A stretch of DNA of 10,230 nucleotides, from the NCBI GenBank assembly GCA_900550615.1, contig URSX01000061.1:1-10230 (forward strand). The letters are read 5' to 3'. Numbering within the stretch: the first letter of the stretch is position 1; each line of letters opens with the position of its first letter. The notes under the pieces are model-generated. The model was not told the origin of the DNA, did no database searches, and saw nothing but the letters and a program-made list of their open reading frames with translations. This document shows positions 1 to 6,575 of this stretch, in pieces. Source of the DNA: an uncultured Eubacteriales bacterium. Its GTDB lineage: Bacteria; Bacillota; Clostridia; Oscillospirales; Oscillospiraceae. The position numbers and the translations under genes were made by a program.

Positions 1-675
1 GCGGACCTGATTGGCAACGACCATCTTTCCGCCCGGAAGGAAAAGCTCAACGCCCTGCGGCTGAAAACCCTGCACTACACCAATTCCTTGGGCACGGACC
101 TGACGGTGGAGCTGCCGGAGGATCATTTCTGGGAGGCCGGGGACGACTGCACCTCCGCAGGCCAGCCGTTTGTTGCCAATATGCCCACGGAGGAGCTGTT
201 CACCGCGCCCCTGCGCACCGGTGCCAACGGCACGGTGGTGGCCTCGCTGCCCTTGGTGCATGACGGCAATATCATCGATGGCTTCCGCATGACGGTGGAA
301 AACGGCAAGATCACCTCAGTTTCTGCCAAGCAGGGACAGGCGGTGCTGGAGGCGGCCATCTCCGTGGACGAGGGCGCCTCTTACTTCGGCGAGGTGGCCC
401 TGGTGCCCTACGACAGCCCTATTTCCAATCAGAAGCTGCTGTTTTATAACACGCTCTTTGATGAGAATGCCGCCTGCCATATTGCTTTTGGCGAGGCGTA
501 CCCCTGCATCCAGGGGGGCCGGGATATGGATAAGGAGCAGCTGAAGGCCCACGGCCTTAACGATTCCGTCACCCATGTGGACTTCATGGTGGGCACCGCC
601 GACCTCTCCATCCTGGGCAAGACCCAGGATGGCCGGGAAGTGCCTATTTTCGTGAACGGCAATTTTGCCATTTGA
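1..675 (+). CDS. M29-family metallo-aminopeptidase, C-terminal part
   Basis: The frame is open from base 1, so this is the last 224 residues of a protein whose start lies outside the window. A TTG at 88 is internal, not a start. The visible part fits the catalytic half of peptidase family M29 (AmpS/AmpT/PepS aminopeptidases, about 400 residues, dinuclear metal centre, removal of N-terminal residues from peptides in the cytoplasm). Motifs, counted from base 1: NMPTEELFTAP at 60-70, with the metal-binding Glu pair; EGASYFGEVALVP at about 124-136, with the second Glu; DENAACHIAFGEAYP at about 154-168, with the metal His near 160; and THVDFMVGT at 191-199, with the last His and Asp ligands. All expected ligands are present, so the enzyme looks intact. 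It ends ten bases before a strong terminator and is the last gene of its transcript. Confidence 0.93.
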   Translation, partial: ADLIGNDHLSARKEKLNALRLKTLHYTNSLGTDLTVELPEDHFWEAGDDCTSAGQPFVANMPTEELFTAPLRTGANGTVVASLPLVHDGNIIDGFRMTVENGKITSVSAKQGQAVLEAAISVDEGASYFGEVALVPYDSPISNQKLLFYNTLFDENAACHIAFGEAYPCIQGGRDMDKEQLKAHGLNDSVTHVDFMVGTADLSILGKTQDGREVPIFVNGNFAI

Positions 676-678
676 ACT

Positions 679-723
679 AAAAAACAGGCCCTCTTACACG
701 CGGTAAGGGGGCCTGATTTTTTT
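679..723. terminator. Bidirectional intrinsic terminator
   Basis: A 13-bp stem (685-697 with 703-715, one G-T pair, loop ACGCG) is flanked by A6 at 679-684 and T7 at 717-723. It therefore has a U-tract in either direction. It ends the aminopeptidase transcript on + and the TfoX-like transcript on -. The last T's on the + side are also part of the TAA stop codon of the minus-strand gene, so that gene runs right into its terminator. Confidence 0.9.
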
Positions 724-1054
724 ATGTATTCTTTTTCCCGGCGGCCTTTCGCTTCTTCGGCACCGGCGTCACCTGCACCAAAATGTCCAGGACCGGGCGC
801 ACCAGCTCCCGGTTTTCTATGTCCAGAATGTAGTGGAGCTTGGCCCCCTCGTAGGGATAGGCCTCCGCCGCGCCCTCCATCAGCGCCGCCAGCTCCGGCA
901 GCTTTTTCACCATCACGCAGTTGTCGCACACCAGCAGCACGGGCCTGTCCTCCACATACACCATGTACTCTCCGAACATTTTCCGCCAGCGCACATTCGG
1001 GATGTCCGCCAGTTGGTCGCCCACAAACCCCATGTATTCCTTGGTCGTGCTCAT
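722..1054 (-). CDS. TfoX/Sxy N-terminal domain protein
   Basis: A 110-residue protein matching the TfoX N-terminal domain family: RKMFGEYMVYVEDRPVLLVC at 24-43, followed by DNCVMVKK and an alpha/beta continuation to about residue 95. In gamma-proteobacteria this domain belongs to the competence regulator Sxy/TfoX. Free-standing single-domain versions like this one are common in Firmicutes, and I know of no established function for them. The tail at 99-109 is lysine/arginine rich, which would suit nucleic-acid contact but proves nothing. The ATG at 1054-1052 is preceded by AAAAAGGGGA (1061-1070) at good spacing. The gene is monocistronic, convergent with the aminopeptidase and divergent from rpe. 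The C-terminal TfoX domain is absent. Confidence 0.85.
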   Translation of the reverse strand: MSTTKEYMGFVGDQLADIPNVRWRKMFGEYMVYVEDRPVLLVCDNCVMVKKLPELAALMEGAAEAYPYEGAKLHYILDIENRELVRPVLDILVQVTPVPKKRKAAGKKNT

Positions 1055-1089
1055 AAATTTTCCCCTTTTTTCAAATTTTCTTCCTGTTT

Positions 1090-1118
1090 ATTATGATCCT
1101 CCCCCGGGGAAATAGCAA
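1090..1118 (-). promoter_or_regulatory. Predicted sigma-A promoter of the TfoX-domain gene
   Basis: On the minus strand, TTGCTA (1118-1113), a 17-base spacer and CATAAT (1095-1090). A start near 1083 would give a leader of about 28 bases that includes the ribosome binding site. The match to consensus is fair, not perfect. Confidence 0.45.
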
Positions 1119-1141
1119 CAAAAATCTCACCGTTTTCTCCG

Positions 1142-1170
1142 TTGCATTCTCCTGCGTGATGCAGTATAAT
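1142..1170 (+). promoter_or_regulatory. Strong sigma-A promoter for the rpe operon
   Basis: TTGCAT (1142-1147), exactly 17 bases, then a perfect TATAAT (1165-1170). Transcription should begin near 1177, about 194 bases before the rpe start codon. It is the only clear promoter seen ahead of the seven-gene + strand run. Confidence 0.8.
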
Positions 1171-1176
1171 ATATGT

Positions 1177-1370
1177 GTCAAAATATGCCCACCGGGAGCC
1201 GGCGGCTTGCGCCGCCGACCCCCTATCTGAAAAGCGGCGGGCGAGGGCCGATGGGACGGGCAAACTGCGCAGGCGATACCCCGGCTCCTGTGCGCCTCAC
1301 GCCGCTTGCACCATCCTATGCGCCCCGGCCCGGCCCGGTGCCAAACCCAATGAGAAAGGATCCTTTCGCC
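1177..1370 (+). promoter_or_regulatory. Long GC-rich structured 5' leader of rpe, class unknown
   Basis: Between the promoter and rpe lies about 194 bases with much pairing potential. The ends pair (CACCGGG 1190-1196 with CCCGGTG 1334-1340). There is a 7-bp hairpin with a TTGC loop at 1200-1217. AGCGGCG 1233-1239 pairs with CGCCGCT 1300-1306, and GCGCA 1267-1271 with TGCGC 1291-1295. The strand at 1234-1239 can also pair with 1210-1215, so two exclusive folds exist. No terminator U-run is seen. I could not match it to any riboswitch or small RNA consensus I know (FMN, TPP, SAM, glycine, fluoride, THF, cobalamin, 6S, SRP). It could be a leader, a processed small RNA, or just GC-rich spacer. 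Confidence 0.45.
1354..1367 (+). repeat. Perfect palindrome over the rpe ribosome binding site
   Basis: GAAAGGATCCTTTC is a perfect 14-base palindrome that contains most of the Shine-Dalgarno sequence and ends 3 bases before the rpe ATG. As RNA it can form a 5-bp hairpin with a GATC loop that hides the ribosome binding site. As DNA it could be a dimeric protein site. It may also be chance. Confidence 0.5.
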
Positions 1371-2018
1371 ATGATCAAGATCGCCCCCTCCATTCTTTCC
1401 GCCGACTTTGCCAATCTCGGCCGGGAAGATCGGAAGCGCATCAACTCCGCCGATTATGTCCATGTGGACGTGATGGACGGCCTGTTCGTCCCCAATATCT
1501 CCATCGGCATCCCCGTGGTGAAGTCCATCCGCCCGGTGACGGAGCTTCCTCTGGATGTCCACCTGATGATCGACCGCCCGGAGCGGTATGTGGAGCAGTT
1601 CTGCGATGCCGGCGGCGATATCGTCACCTGCCATGTGGAGGCGGACACGGAGGCGAACATCCATCTGACCCTGAAAAAAATCCATGCCAAGGGCAAAAAA
1701 GCCGGCGTGGTGGTAAAGCCTAAGACGCCCGCCTCCGCCGTCCTGCCGTTTATAAACGAAGTGGAGCTGATCCTGGTGATGACCGTGGAGCCGGGCTTCG
1801 GTGGCCAGAAATTCATGGCCGATATGATGCCGAAGGTGCGGCAGATCCGTGAATACATCGACGCCATGAATCCTCCCTGCGAGCTGGAGGTGGACGGCGG
1901 CGTGGATCCCGACACCTGCAAGATATGCATCGCCTCCGGCGCCAATGTGCTGGTGGCCGGTTCCTCCGTGTATAAGGCGGAGGATATTCCTGCCCGCATC
2001 CGGGCACTGAGAGGATAA
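1371..2018 (+). CDS. rpe: Ribulose-phosphate 3-epimerase
   Basis: Cytoplasmic TIM-barrel enzyme of the pentose phosphate pathway that interconverts D-ribulose 5-phosphate and D-xylulose 5-phosphate. The 215-residue length is normal. Family motifs: APSILSADFANL at 5-16; HVDVMDGLFVPN at 31-42, with metal ligands His31 and Asp33; DVHLMI at 62-67, with His64; MTVEPGFGGQKFM at 137-149; and EVDGGV at 173-178, with catalytic Asp175. The stretch between LG and ADY is about one residue shorter than usual. The ATG at 1371 is chosen because the family starts there and AGAAAGGA (1353-1360) lies 10 bases upstream. The frame stays open back to 1173, but that extension begins before the predicted transcription start and is not family-like. 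It is the first gene of the operon, 5 bases before recR. In many Clostridia rpe follows rsgA; it does not here. Confidence 0.96.
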   Translation: MIKIAPSILSADFANLGREDRKRINSADYVHVDVMDGLFVPNISIGIPVVKSIRPVTELPLDVHLMIDRPERYVEQFCDAGGDIVTCHVEADTEANIHLTLKKIHAKGKKAGVVVKPKTPASAVLPFINEVELILVMTVEPGFGGQKFMADMMPKVRQIREYIDAMNPPCELEVDGGVDPDTCKICIASGANVLVAGSSVYKAEDIPARIRALRG

Positions 2019-2023
2019 AATCT

Positions 2024-2623
2024 ATGGAGTTTTTTCCCGCACCCCTTGAAAAACTGACGGAGCAGTTTGCCCGCCTGCCGGGCATCGGGCGCAAATCCGC
2101 CCAGCGTCTGGCCTTTTTTGTACTGGGCCTGCCTATGGAGGAGGCCCAGGGCTTTGCCGATGCCATTGTGGACGCCAAAAAGAGCGTCACCCTCTGCCCT
2201 GTGTGCCAGAATCTCACCGCCGGAGGGCTCTGTCCTGTGTGCGCCTCCCCCAAGCGGGACGAGGGCACCATCTGCGTGGTGGCCGACCCCCGGGATGTGC
2301 TGGCCATCGAGCGCAGCCGGGAGTATAATGGCCGCTACCATGTGCTCCACGGAGTCCTGTCCCCCATGAACCATGTGGGGCCCGACGACCTGCAGATCAA
2401 GTCCCTGGTGGAGCGGGTGGCCGCCGGGGGTGTGAAGGAGGTCATTATGGCCACCAATCCCGACACCGAGGGGGAGGCCACGGCTATGTACCTCTCCCGT
2501 CTGCTGAAGCCCTTTGGGGTAAAGGTCACCCGCCTGGCCTACGGCATTCCCGTGGGCGGACATCTGGAATTTGCCGACGATGCCACGCTGATGCGGGCCC
2601 TGGAAGGGAGGCGTGAGCTATGA
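2024..2623 (+). CDS. recR: Recombination mediator protein RecR
   Basis: 199 residues, the usual RecR length. RecR works with RecO (and RecF) to load RecA on SSB-coated single-stranded DNA during gap repair. Domain order is complete: helix-hairpin-helix LPGIGRKSAQRLAF at 18-31; C4 zinc finger with Cys58, Cys61, Cys70 and Cys73; Toprim domain from about 80 to 175, with TNPDTEGEATAMYL at 144-157; and the C-terminal AYGIPVGGHLEFADDATL at 172-189. GAGAGGAT overlapping the end of rpe supports the ATG at 2024. The usual partners dnaX and ebfC are not next to it; recR is instead second in an operon led by rpe. Its stop overlaps the next start as ATGA (2620-2623), so translation is probably coupled. 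Confidence 0.97.
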   Translation: MEFFPAPLEKLTEQFARLPGIGRKSAQRLAFFVLGLPMEEAQGFADAIVDAKKSVTLCPVCQNLTAGGLCPVCASPKRDEGTICVVADPRDVLAIERSREYNGRYHVLHGVLSPMNHVGPDDLQIKSLVERVAAGGVKEVIMATNPDTEGEATAMYLSRLLKPFGVKVTRLAYGIPVGGHLEFADDATLMRALEGRREL

Positions 2624-3636
2624 AAAGGATCGTTTGCCTGCTGCTGGCGATGCTGGCGGCCCTCTTTCTCACTGCCTGCGGCAGGGGAGAGGAGCCGGAG
2701 AAGCAGGAGCTTTTTGCCATGGATACCTATATGAGCCTCATTGCCTATGGCGATGGGGCCCGGGATGCTCTGGCCGCCGCCGCCCGGGAGATCAACCGCC
2801 TGGAGCGGGAGCTCTCCCGCACCGTTTCCACCAGCGATGTGTATCAGCTCAATGCCGGTGGCTCCGCCTCCGTCAGCGATGAGACGGCGGCGCTCCTGAC
2901 CGCCGCTGTGGAGTACAGCGAAAAGACCGGCGGCCTGTTCGATGTGACCATTGCACCCCTTGTAACTCTCTGGGGCATCACCACGGATAGCCCCCGCGTC
3001 CCGTCTCAGGGAGAAATTGACGCCCTGCTCCCGTTGGTGGGCAGCGATCATATCCGTCTGGACGGCGATACCGTCACCCTGGACACCGGCTGCGCCGTGG
3101 ACCTGGGGGGCATTGCCAAGGGCTATGCCAGCGACCGGGTGGCGGAAATTCTCCGGCAGAACGCTGTCACCGGCGCCGCTGTGTCCCTGGGCGGTAATGT
3201 CTATGTCTGTGGGCAGAAGCCGGACGGTACCGGCTGGAGCGTGGCGGTGCAGGATCCGAAAAATACCGATTCCTATGCCCTGACCCTGGAGCTGACAGAC
3301 ACCTTCGCCGTGACCTCCGGCGGCTATCAGCGGTTTTTCACCGGGGAGGACGGAACGATCTATCAGCATATTTTGAATCCCCGTACCGGGCGGCCCGCCG
3401 AGACGGATCTGCTGTCGGTGACGGTCATCGCCCAAAACGGCACCATGGCCGATGCTTACTCCACGGCTCTGTATGTCATGGGGGAGCAGGGGGCCTGCGA
3501 TTTCTGGCGTCAGAGTGCCGCTGCCTTTGACCTGGTGCTCGTGATGTCGGACGGACGGGTGCTCTACACCCCGGGCCTGGAAGGCCACATTTCCCAAAAG
3601 GGGGACGACTATGTCTTCAGCCAGATCCAAACCTGA
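2620..3636 (+). CDS. apbE: FAD:protein FMN transferase (ApbE family) lipoprotein
   Basis: 338 residues. A lipoprotein signal (MKRIV, hydrophobic core, LTAC at 17-20) would place it outside the membrane, lipid-anchored at Cys20. The ApbE fold follows: FAMDTYMSL at 32-40; GLFDVTIAPLVTLWG at 105-119; DLGGIAKGYASDR at 161-173; SLGGNVYVCG at 189-198; AVTSGGYQRFF at 230-240; HILNPRTGRPA at 250-260; and the metal-binding ADAYSTALYVMG at 277-288. ApbE enzymes transfer FMN from FAD to a Ser/Thr of extracytosolic redox proteins such as RnfG, NqrC or FMN-binding-domain proteins. GGGAGG at 2605-2610 serves the start. The next two genes are typical membrane partners. No acceptor protein with a flavinylation motif is encoded in this window. 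Confidence 0.95.
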   Translation: MKRIVCLLLAMLAALFLTACGRGEEPEKQELFAMDTYMSLIAYGDGARDALAAAAREINRLERELSRTVSTSDVYQLNAGGSASVSDETAALLTAAVEYSEKTGGLFDVTIAPLVTLWGITTDSPRVPSQGEIDALLPLVGSDHIRLDGDTVTLDTGCAVDLGGIAKGYASDRVAEILRQNAVTGAAVSLGGNVYVCGQKPDGTGWSVAVQDPKNTDSYALTLELTDTFAVTSGGYQRFFTGEDGTIYQHILNPRTGRPAETDLLSVTVIAQNGTMADAYSTALYVMGEQGACDFWRQSAAAFDLVLVMSDGRVLYTPGLEGHISQKGDDYVFSQIQT

Positions 3637-4012
3637 CCTGAAACCCAAGCCTATGGACGCTTTGGTAGTCATAATTGTAGTGGCTTTTGCTGTGATGACA
3701 GCCGCTTTTGTCTATGGGAAAAACCGGGGCGAGACCCTCACTGCCACGGTCAAGCATCGGGGGCAGGTGGCGGCGCAGGTGGCGCTGAGCACCCTGACGG
3801 AGGAGAAAAAAATTACCATAGACGGACAGTATCATCTGACCGTGACCCTGACCAAGGACGGCGTCAGCGTCACGGAGAGCGACTGCCCAGGGCAGGACTG
3901 CGTCCATACCGGGCGCATCACCCGGGCCGGGCAGAGTATCGTGTGTCTGCCGGAGCAGGTCGTCGTCACGCTGGAGGGAAAGACCTCAGCGCCGGACGTA
4001 GTTCTGGGATAG
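3611..4012 (+). CDS. NusG domain II-containing membrane-anchored protein
   Basis: 133 residues: a short basic N-terminus, one transmembrane segment at about 16-36, and an extracytosolic beta-rich domain of the NusG_II type (the DUF1312 family). The hallmark cysteine motif is DCPGQDCVHTGRI at 91-103, with GQSIVCLPE at 107-115. Cys92, Cys97 and Cys112 are therefore conserved, which suggests disulphide, metal or redox chemistry. Despite the name it is not the transcription factor NusG. AAGGGGG at 3598-3604 sets the ATG at 3611, so the gene starts 26 bases inside apbE in another frame. This family is commonly found beside ApbE and Gx-type proteins. The biochemical role is not established; a part in flavin-dependent extracytosolic electron transfer is inferred from context. 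Confidence 0.85.
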   Translation: MSSARSKPDLKPKPMDALVVIIVVAFAVMTAAFVYGKNRGETLTATVKHRGQVAAQVALSTLTEEKKITIDGQYHLTVTLTKDGVSVTESDCPGQDCVHTGRITRAGQSIVCLPEQVVVTLEGKTSAPDVVLG

Positions 4013-4022
4013 GGGGCGGCTT

Positions 4023-4538
4023 ATGAGGAGGCTCACAACCAAAAAACTGGCCCTCTGCGCCGTTTTGACGGCGCTGGCCCTGGGGCTCAGTACCATCGAA
4101 AATATGATCCCCATTTCGCTGCTGGTGCCCCTGCCGGGTATCAAGCTGGGCCTTGCCAATATCGTCACGGTGTTCGCCCTGTACCAGCTGGGGGCCGCCC
4201 CAGCATTGGGGATTCTGGTGGCCCGGTGTCTGCTGGGTGCCATGTTTGCCGGCAACGCCTCGGCTCTGCTGTTTTCCCTTATGGGCGGCGTGCTGGCTAT
4301 GCTCACCATGATCGTTCTGAGCAGAGCGAAAAATCTTTCTATCTACGGTGTGTCCATCGCCGGAGCGGCGGCCCATAACATCGGCCAGATCGGCGCAGCC
4401 ATGATCGTCCTGGGCGGCACCGCGGTTTTGGGCTATCTGCCGGTTTTATTGGGCGTTTCCCTGCTGACCGGCTCGCTGACGGGCTTTGTGGCCGGCCTGC
4501 TGTTCCGGGCTATGGACAGCATACGATTTACGCATTGA
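4023..4538 (+). CDS. Gx transporter / heptaprenyl diphosphate synthase component I-like membrane protein
   Basis: 171 residues with about five or six hydrophobic segments. The family signature is visible: IPISLLVPLPGIKLGLANIV at 29-48, RCLLGAMFAGNASALLFSL at 68-86 and GAAAHNIGQIGAA at 114-126. The family is annotated as heptaprenyl diphosphate synthase component I, but its overall look is that of an ECF S-component-like integral membrane protein. The synthase label is doubtful here because no component II partner is present. AGGGGG at 4011-4016 serves the start, and the gene begins 10 bases after the NusG_II gene. The recurrent ApbE/NusG_II/Gx grouping suggests one membrane module. From memory, similar proteins (EetA/EetB) occur with an ApbE (FmnB) in the flavin-based electron export locus of Listeria; that homology should be tested. 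Confidence 0.8.
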   Translation: MRRLTTKKLALCAVLTALALGLSTIENMIPISLLVPLPGIKLGLANIVTVFALYQLGAAPALGILVARCLLGAMFAGNASALLFSLMGGVLAMLTMIVLSRAKNLSIYGVSIAGAAAHNIGQIGAAMIVLGGTAVLGYLPVLLGVSLLTGSLTGFVAGLLFRAMDSIRFTH

Positions 4539-4550
4539 GGAGAGTGTGAT

Positions 4551-5594
4551 ATGGACAGAAAAGATGAGATCATTCTGCAGCAGATGGACCTGATCCGCTC
4601 CATGACCGAGCGGAATCTCCGCAGCATGGACACGGATTTCTGGGGGACGCCCCTTATGGACGGTAAGCCTGCAAACCAGCCCCGGAAGCCGGAAAAATCC
4701 GAGAAACCGGAAAAGCCCACTCCCCAGACCCAGGCGGAAGTGCCGGAGGAGAAGGAGGAGATCCCTCCCAAGGAGAAAATTGAGGACTTGCTGGCGGAGC
4801 TGGACAGCTATGTGGGCATGGATGCCATCAAGGCCGAGGTGCGCAGCCTCATCAACATGGTGCAGGTGTATAAGCTGCGGAGGGAGCATGACCTGCCCAC
4901 CACGGACATGTCCCTGCACATGGTTTTCTCCGGCAACCCCGGCACAGGCAAAACCACTGTGGCCCGTATCATGGCCCGCATCTACCACAGTCTGGATATT
5001 CTCTCCAAGGGACAGCTGGTGGAGGTGGATCGCAGCGGCCTGGTGGCGGGCTATGTGGGCCAGACGGCCCTGAAGACCCAGAAGGTCATCGAAAAGGCTA
5101 TGGGCGGCGTACTGTTTATCGATGAGGCCTACGCTCTCAACGGAAAGAGCGAGAACGACTTTGGCCAGGAGGCCATCGACACCATTCTGAAGGCCATGGA
5201 GGACCACCGGGACGATCTGGTGGTCATTGTAGCGGGCTATACGGAGCTGATGGACCGGTTCATCCACTCCAATCCCGGTCTGGAGTCCCGGTTCAACCGC
5301 TTTCTGGAGTTTGAGGACTATACCACGGAGCAGATGGTAGCCATTTTCAAGATGCAGTGCAAAAAGGGCTGCTATGTGCTGGCCCAGGGAACCGAGGAGC
5401 TGGTGCGGGACTTCATCGCCGAGGAGAGCGCCGACGATTCCTTCGGCAACGCCCGGGGTGTGCGCAATCTCTTCGAGCATATCCTGGTGGCCCAGAATAA
5501 CCGCCTGGCGAAACTGGAGAAGGTGACTCGGGACGACCTGATGCAGATCATACCCGATGATGTGCTCCATGCCCGGGGCAAGATAGACGAATGA
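4551..5594 (+). CDS. AAA+ ATPase of the CbxX/CfqX/SpoVK type
   Basis: 347 residues. Residues 1-36 form a charged helix-like start. About 38-78 is a Pro/Lys/Glu-rich flexible linker. The AAA+ module starts near 80 (IEDLLAELDSYVGMDAIKAE). Walker A GNPGTGKT is at 128-135, a pore-loop region SGLVAGYVGQTALKT at 162-176, Walker B VLFIDEAYAL at 187-196, sensor 1 VIVAGYTELM at 225-234, arginine finger NPGLESRFN at 241-249 (Arg247), and the sensor 2 region GNARGVRNLFE at 299-309. All ATPase residues are present. Relatives include the rubisco activase CbxX and the sporulation protein SpoVK. Neither function can be assigned here, since no rubisco or sporulation gene is nearby. A GAGGAGAG sequence precedes the start, 12 bases after the previous stop. 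It is probably a hexameric remodelling ATPase; its client is unknown. Confidence 0.85.
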   Translation: MDRKDEIILQQMDLIRSMTERNLRSMDTDFWGTPLMDGKPANQPRKPEKSEKPEKPTPQTQAEVPEEKEEIPPKEKIEDLLAELDSYVGMDAIKAEVRSLINMVQVYKLRREHDLPTTDMSLHMVFSGNPGTGKTTVARIMARIYHSLDILSKGQLVEVDRSGLVAGYVGQTALKTQKVIEKAMGGVLFIDEAYALNGKSENDFGQEAIDTILKAMEDHRDDLVVIVAGYTELMDRFIHSNPGLESRFNRFLEFEDYTTEQMVAIFKMQCKKGCYVLAQGTEELVRDFIAEESADDSFGNARGVRNLFEHILVAQNNRLAKLEKVTRDDLMQIIPDDVLHARGKIDE

Positions 5595-5619
5595 TCTGAA
5601 AAACGAGGCGAGAAGACCC

Positions 5620-6375
5620 ATGAATGATATTTCCCTACTCCATGTGTGCAAATCCTATACCACCCAGTCCACGGACATTATGATCGATCACGCCCAGCGA
5701 CCCACCCGCACCCGGCAGGTGCTGCGGGATGTGAACGTGACGTTTCCCCTGGGGCAGCTCACGGTGCTGGTGGGCCGCAGCGGCTGCGGCAAGAGCACTC
5801 TTTTGCGGCTGCTGGCGGGGCAGGACAGGCCCGACTCCGGGGAAATTCAGATCCCCCAGGGCTGGCACAGTGCGGTATTAAGTCCCGACCCGTATGTCAT
5901 CACCTGGACCAGCGTGCTGCGCAATGTGGCCATGGCCTGCGGCGTGGGACGGACACCGGAGGAGCGGCTGAAGCTGTCGGAGGATTTCGTAAAAATAGTG
6001 GGGTTGGCGGACTATGCGGACCTGACCCCGGCGGAGCTCTCCACGGGTATGAAGCAACGGCTGGGCCTGGCGCGGGTGCTGGCCAGCCAGGCGGAGCTGC
6101 TCTTAATGGACGAGCCCTTTGCGGCCCTGGATTTTCTCACAAGGGCGGAGCTGCAGAGCCAGCTTCTGGAGGTGCAAAAGCGGATGCCGCGGACCATTGT
6201 GCTGGTGACCCATCAGCTGGACGAGGCTATTCTGCTGGCGCATAAGATCGTGGTCATGCACTCAGACAGCAGCCTGTGGGAGTTCGACCTGAGCGGGGAG
6301 GGCTACCCCCGGGATGTGGACGAGCCGTGGATGCGGGCGCTGAAGCAGCGGATCACCGAAGAATGCCGAAAATAA
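5620..6375 (+). CDS. ABC transporter ATP-binding protein, NitT/TauT-like, orphan
   Basis: 251 residues. Overall similarity is to the SsuB/TauB ATPases of nitrate/sulfonate/taurine-type importers. Visible: Walker A GRSGCGKST at 52-60, Walker B LLLMDEP at 160-166, D-loop ALD at 169-171 and switch His198 in VTHQLDEA. Two motifs are off. Where the Q-loop normally reads F-Q-E/D-P, this protein has LSPDP at 87-91, so the glutamine that contacts Mg and the permease is replaced, apparently by Pro89. The signature is LSTGM at 140-144, not LSGG. There is also an insertion of about 15 residues after KSY (16-30). No permease or binding protein is adjacent; the neighbours are an AAA+ gene 25 bases upstream and a hairpin array 19 bases downstream. 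It may serve a permease encoded elsewhere or have a non-transport role. Confidence 0.85.
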   Translation: MNDISLLHVCKSYTTQSTDIMIDHAQRPTRTRQVLRDVNVTFPLGQLTVLVGRSGCGKSTLLRLLAGQDRPDSGEIQIPQGWHSAVLSPDPYVITWTSVLRNVAMACGVGRTPEERLKLSEDFVKIVGLADYADLTPAELSTGMKQRLGLARVLASQAELLLMDEPFAALDFLTRAELQSQLLEVQKRMPRTIVLVTHQLDEAILLAHKIVVMHSDSSLWEFDLSGEGYPRDVDEPWMRALKQRITEECRK

Positions 6376-6394
6376 GAAACAGTAGGAAAAATTT

Positions 6395-6533
6395 GAGCCG
6401 CCCGGCAGCGCCGGCCGGCTCAGCGGGACGAAAAGGTCTTTTCGCCCCGCTGCCTAAGTTTTTGAAACTTTGAAAAAGTTTCAAAAACTAATGATTTTAA
6501 TGGTGAGGGACACCCTTCTTGGGTTTCCCTCAC
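6395..6533 (+). repeat. Four-hairpin repeat array, copy 1
   Basis: Four hairpins stand in a row. A: 6395-6421, outer GAGCCG/CGGCTC, inner CCGGC/GCCGG, loop AGC. B: 6421-6434 with 6439-6452, CAGCGGGACGAAAA against TTTTCGCCCCGCTG, one mismatch. C: 6457-6471 with 6475-6489, a perfect 15-bp stem beginning AGTTTTTGAAACTTT. D: 6503-6515 with 6521-6533, GTGAGGGA/TCCCTCAC plus ACCC/GGGT. The array begins 19 bases after the ABC ATPase stop and reads in that gene's direction. Its bases 6421-6515 align without gaps to 8846-8752 on the other strand. Confidence 0.85.
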
Positions 6534-6575
6534 ACGCCCTTCCTTACCGTTATCGAAAGTCCTGCCAATTTATCG

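Noticed and set aside
1177..1350. Leader of rpe as 6S RNA, SRP RNA or a known riboswitch
   Set aside because: None of the conserved sequence blocks of these classes could be found; left as unclassified.
1173..1370. In-frame 66-codon N-terminal extension of rpe
   Set aside because: It begins between the -10 and the expected transcription start, is proline/arginine-rich, has no ribosome binding site and is absent from the family. The ATG at 1371 (or at most 1350) is the start.
1454..2563. 369-codon minus-strand open frame opposite rpe and recR
   Set aside because: Shadow of two certain genes on the + strand. The translation is histidine/glycine-rich, without a recognisable domain.
3151..3190. 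NAVTGAAVS in ApbE as a flavinylation site
   Set aside because: It resembles D/N-x-x-T-G-A-S/T but has Ala at the acceptor position and is part of the normal ApbE fold (before SLGGN).
2539..3672. 377-codon minus-strand frame opposite apbE
   Set aside because: Antisense shadow caused by GC-rich codon use of a clear ApbE gene.
4446..5651. 401-codon minus-strand frame opposite the AAA+ gene
   Set aside because: The + strand has every AAA+ motif in order; this frame has none and would overlap three genes.
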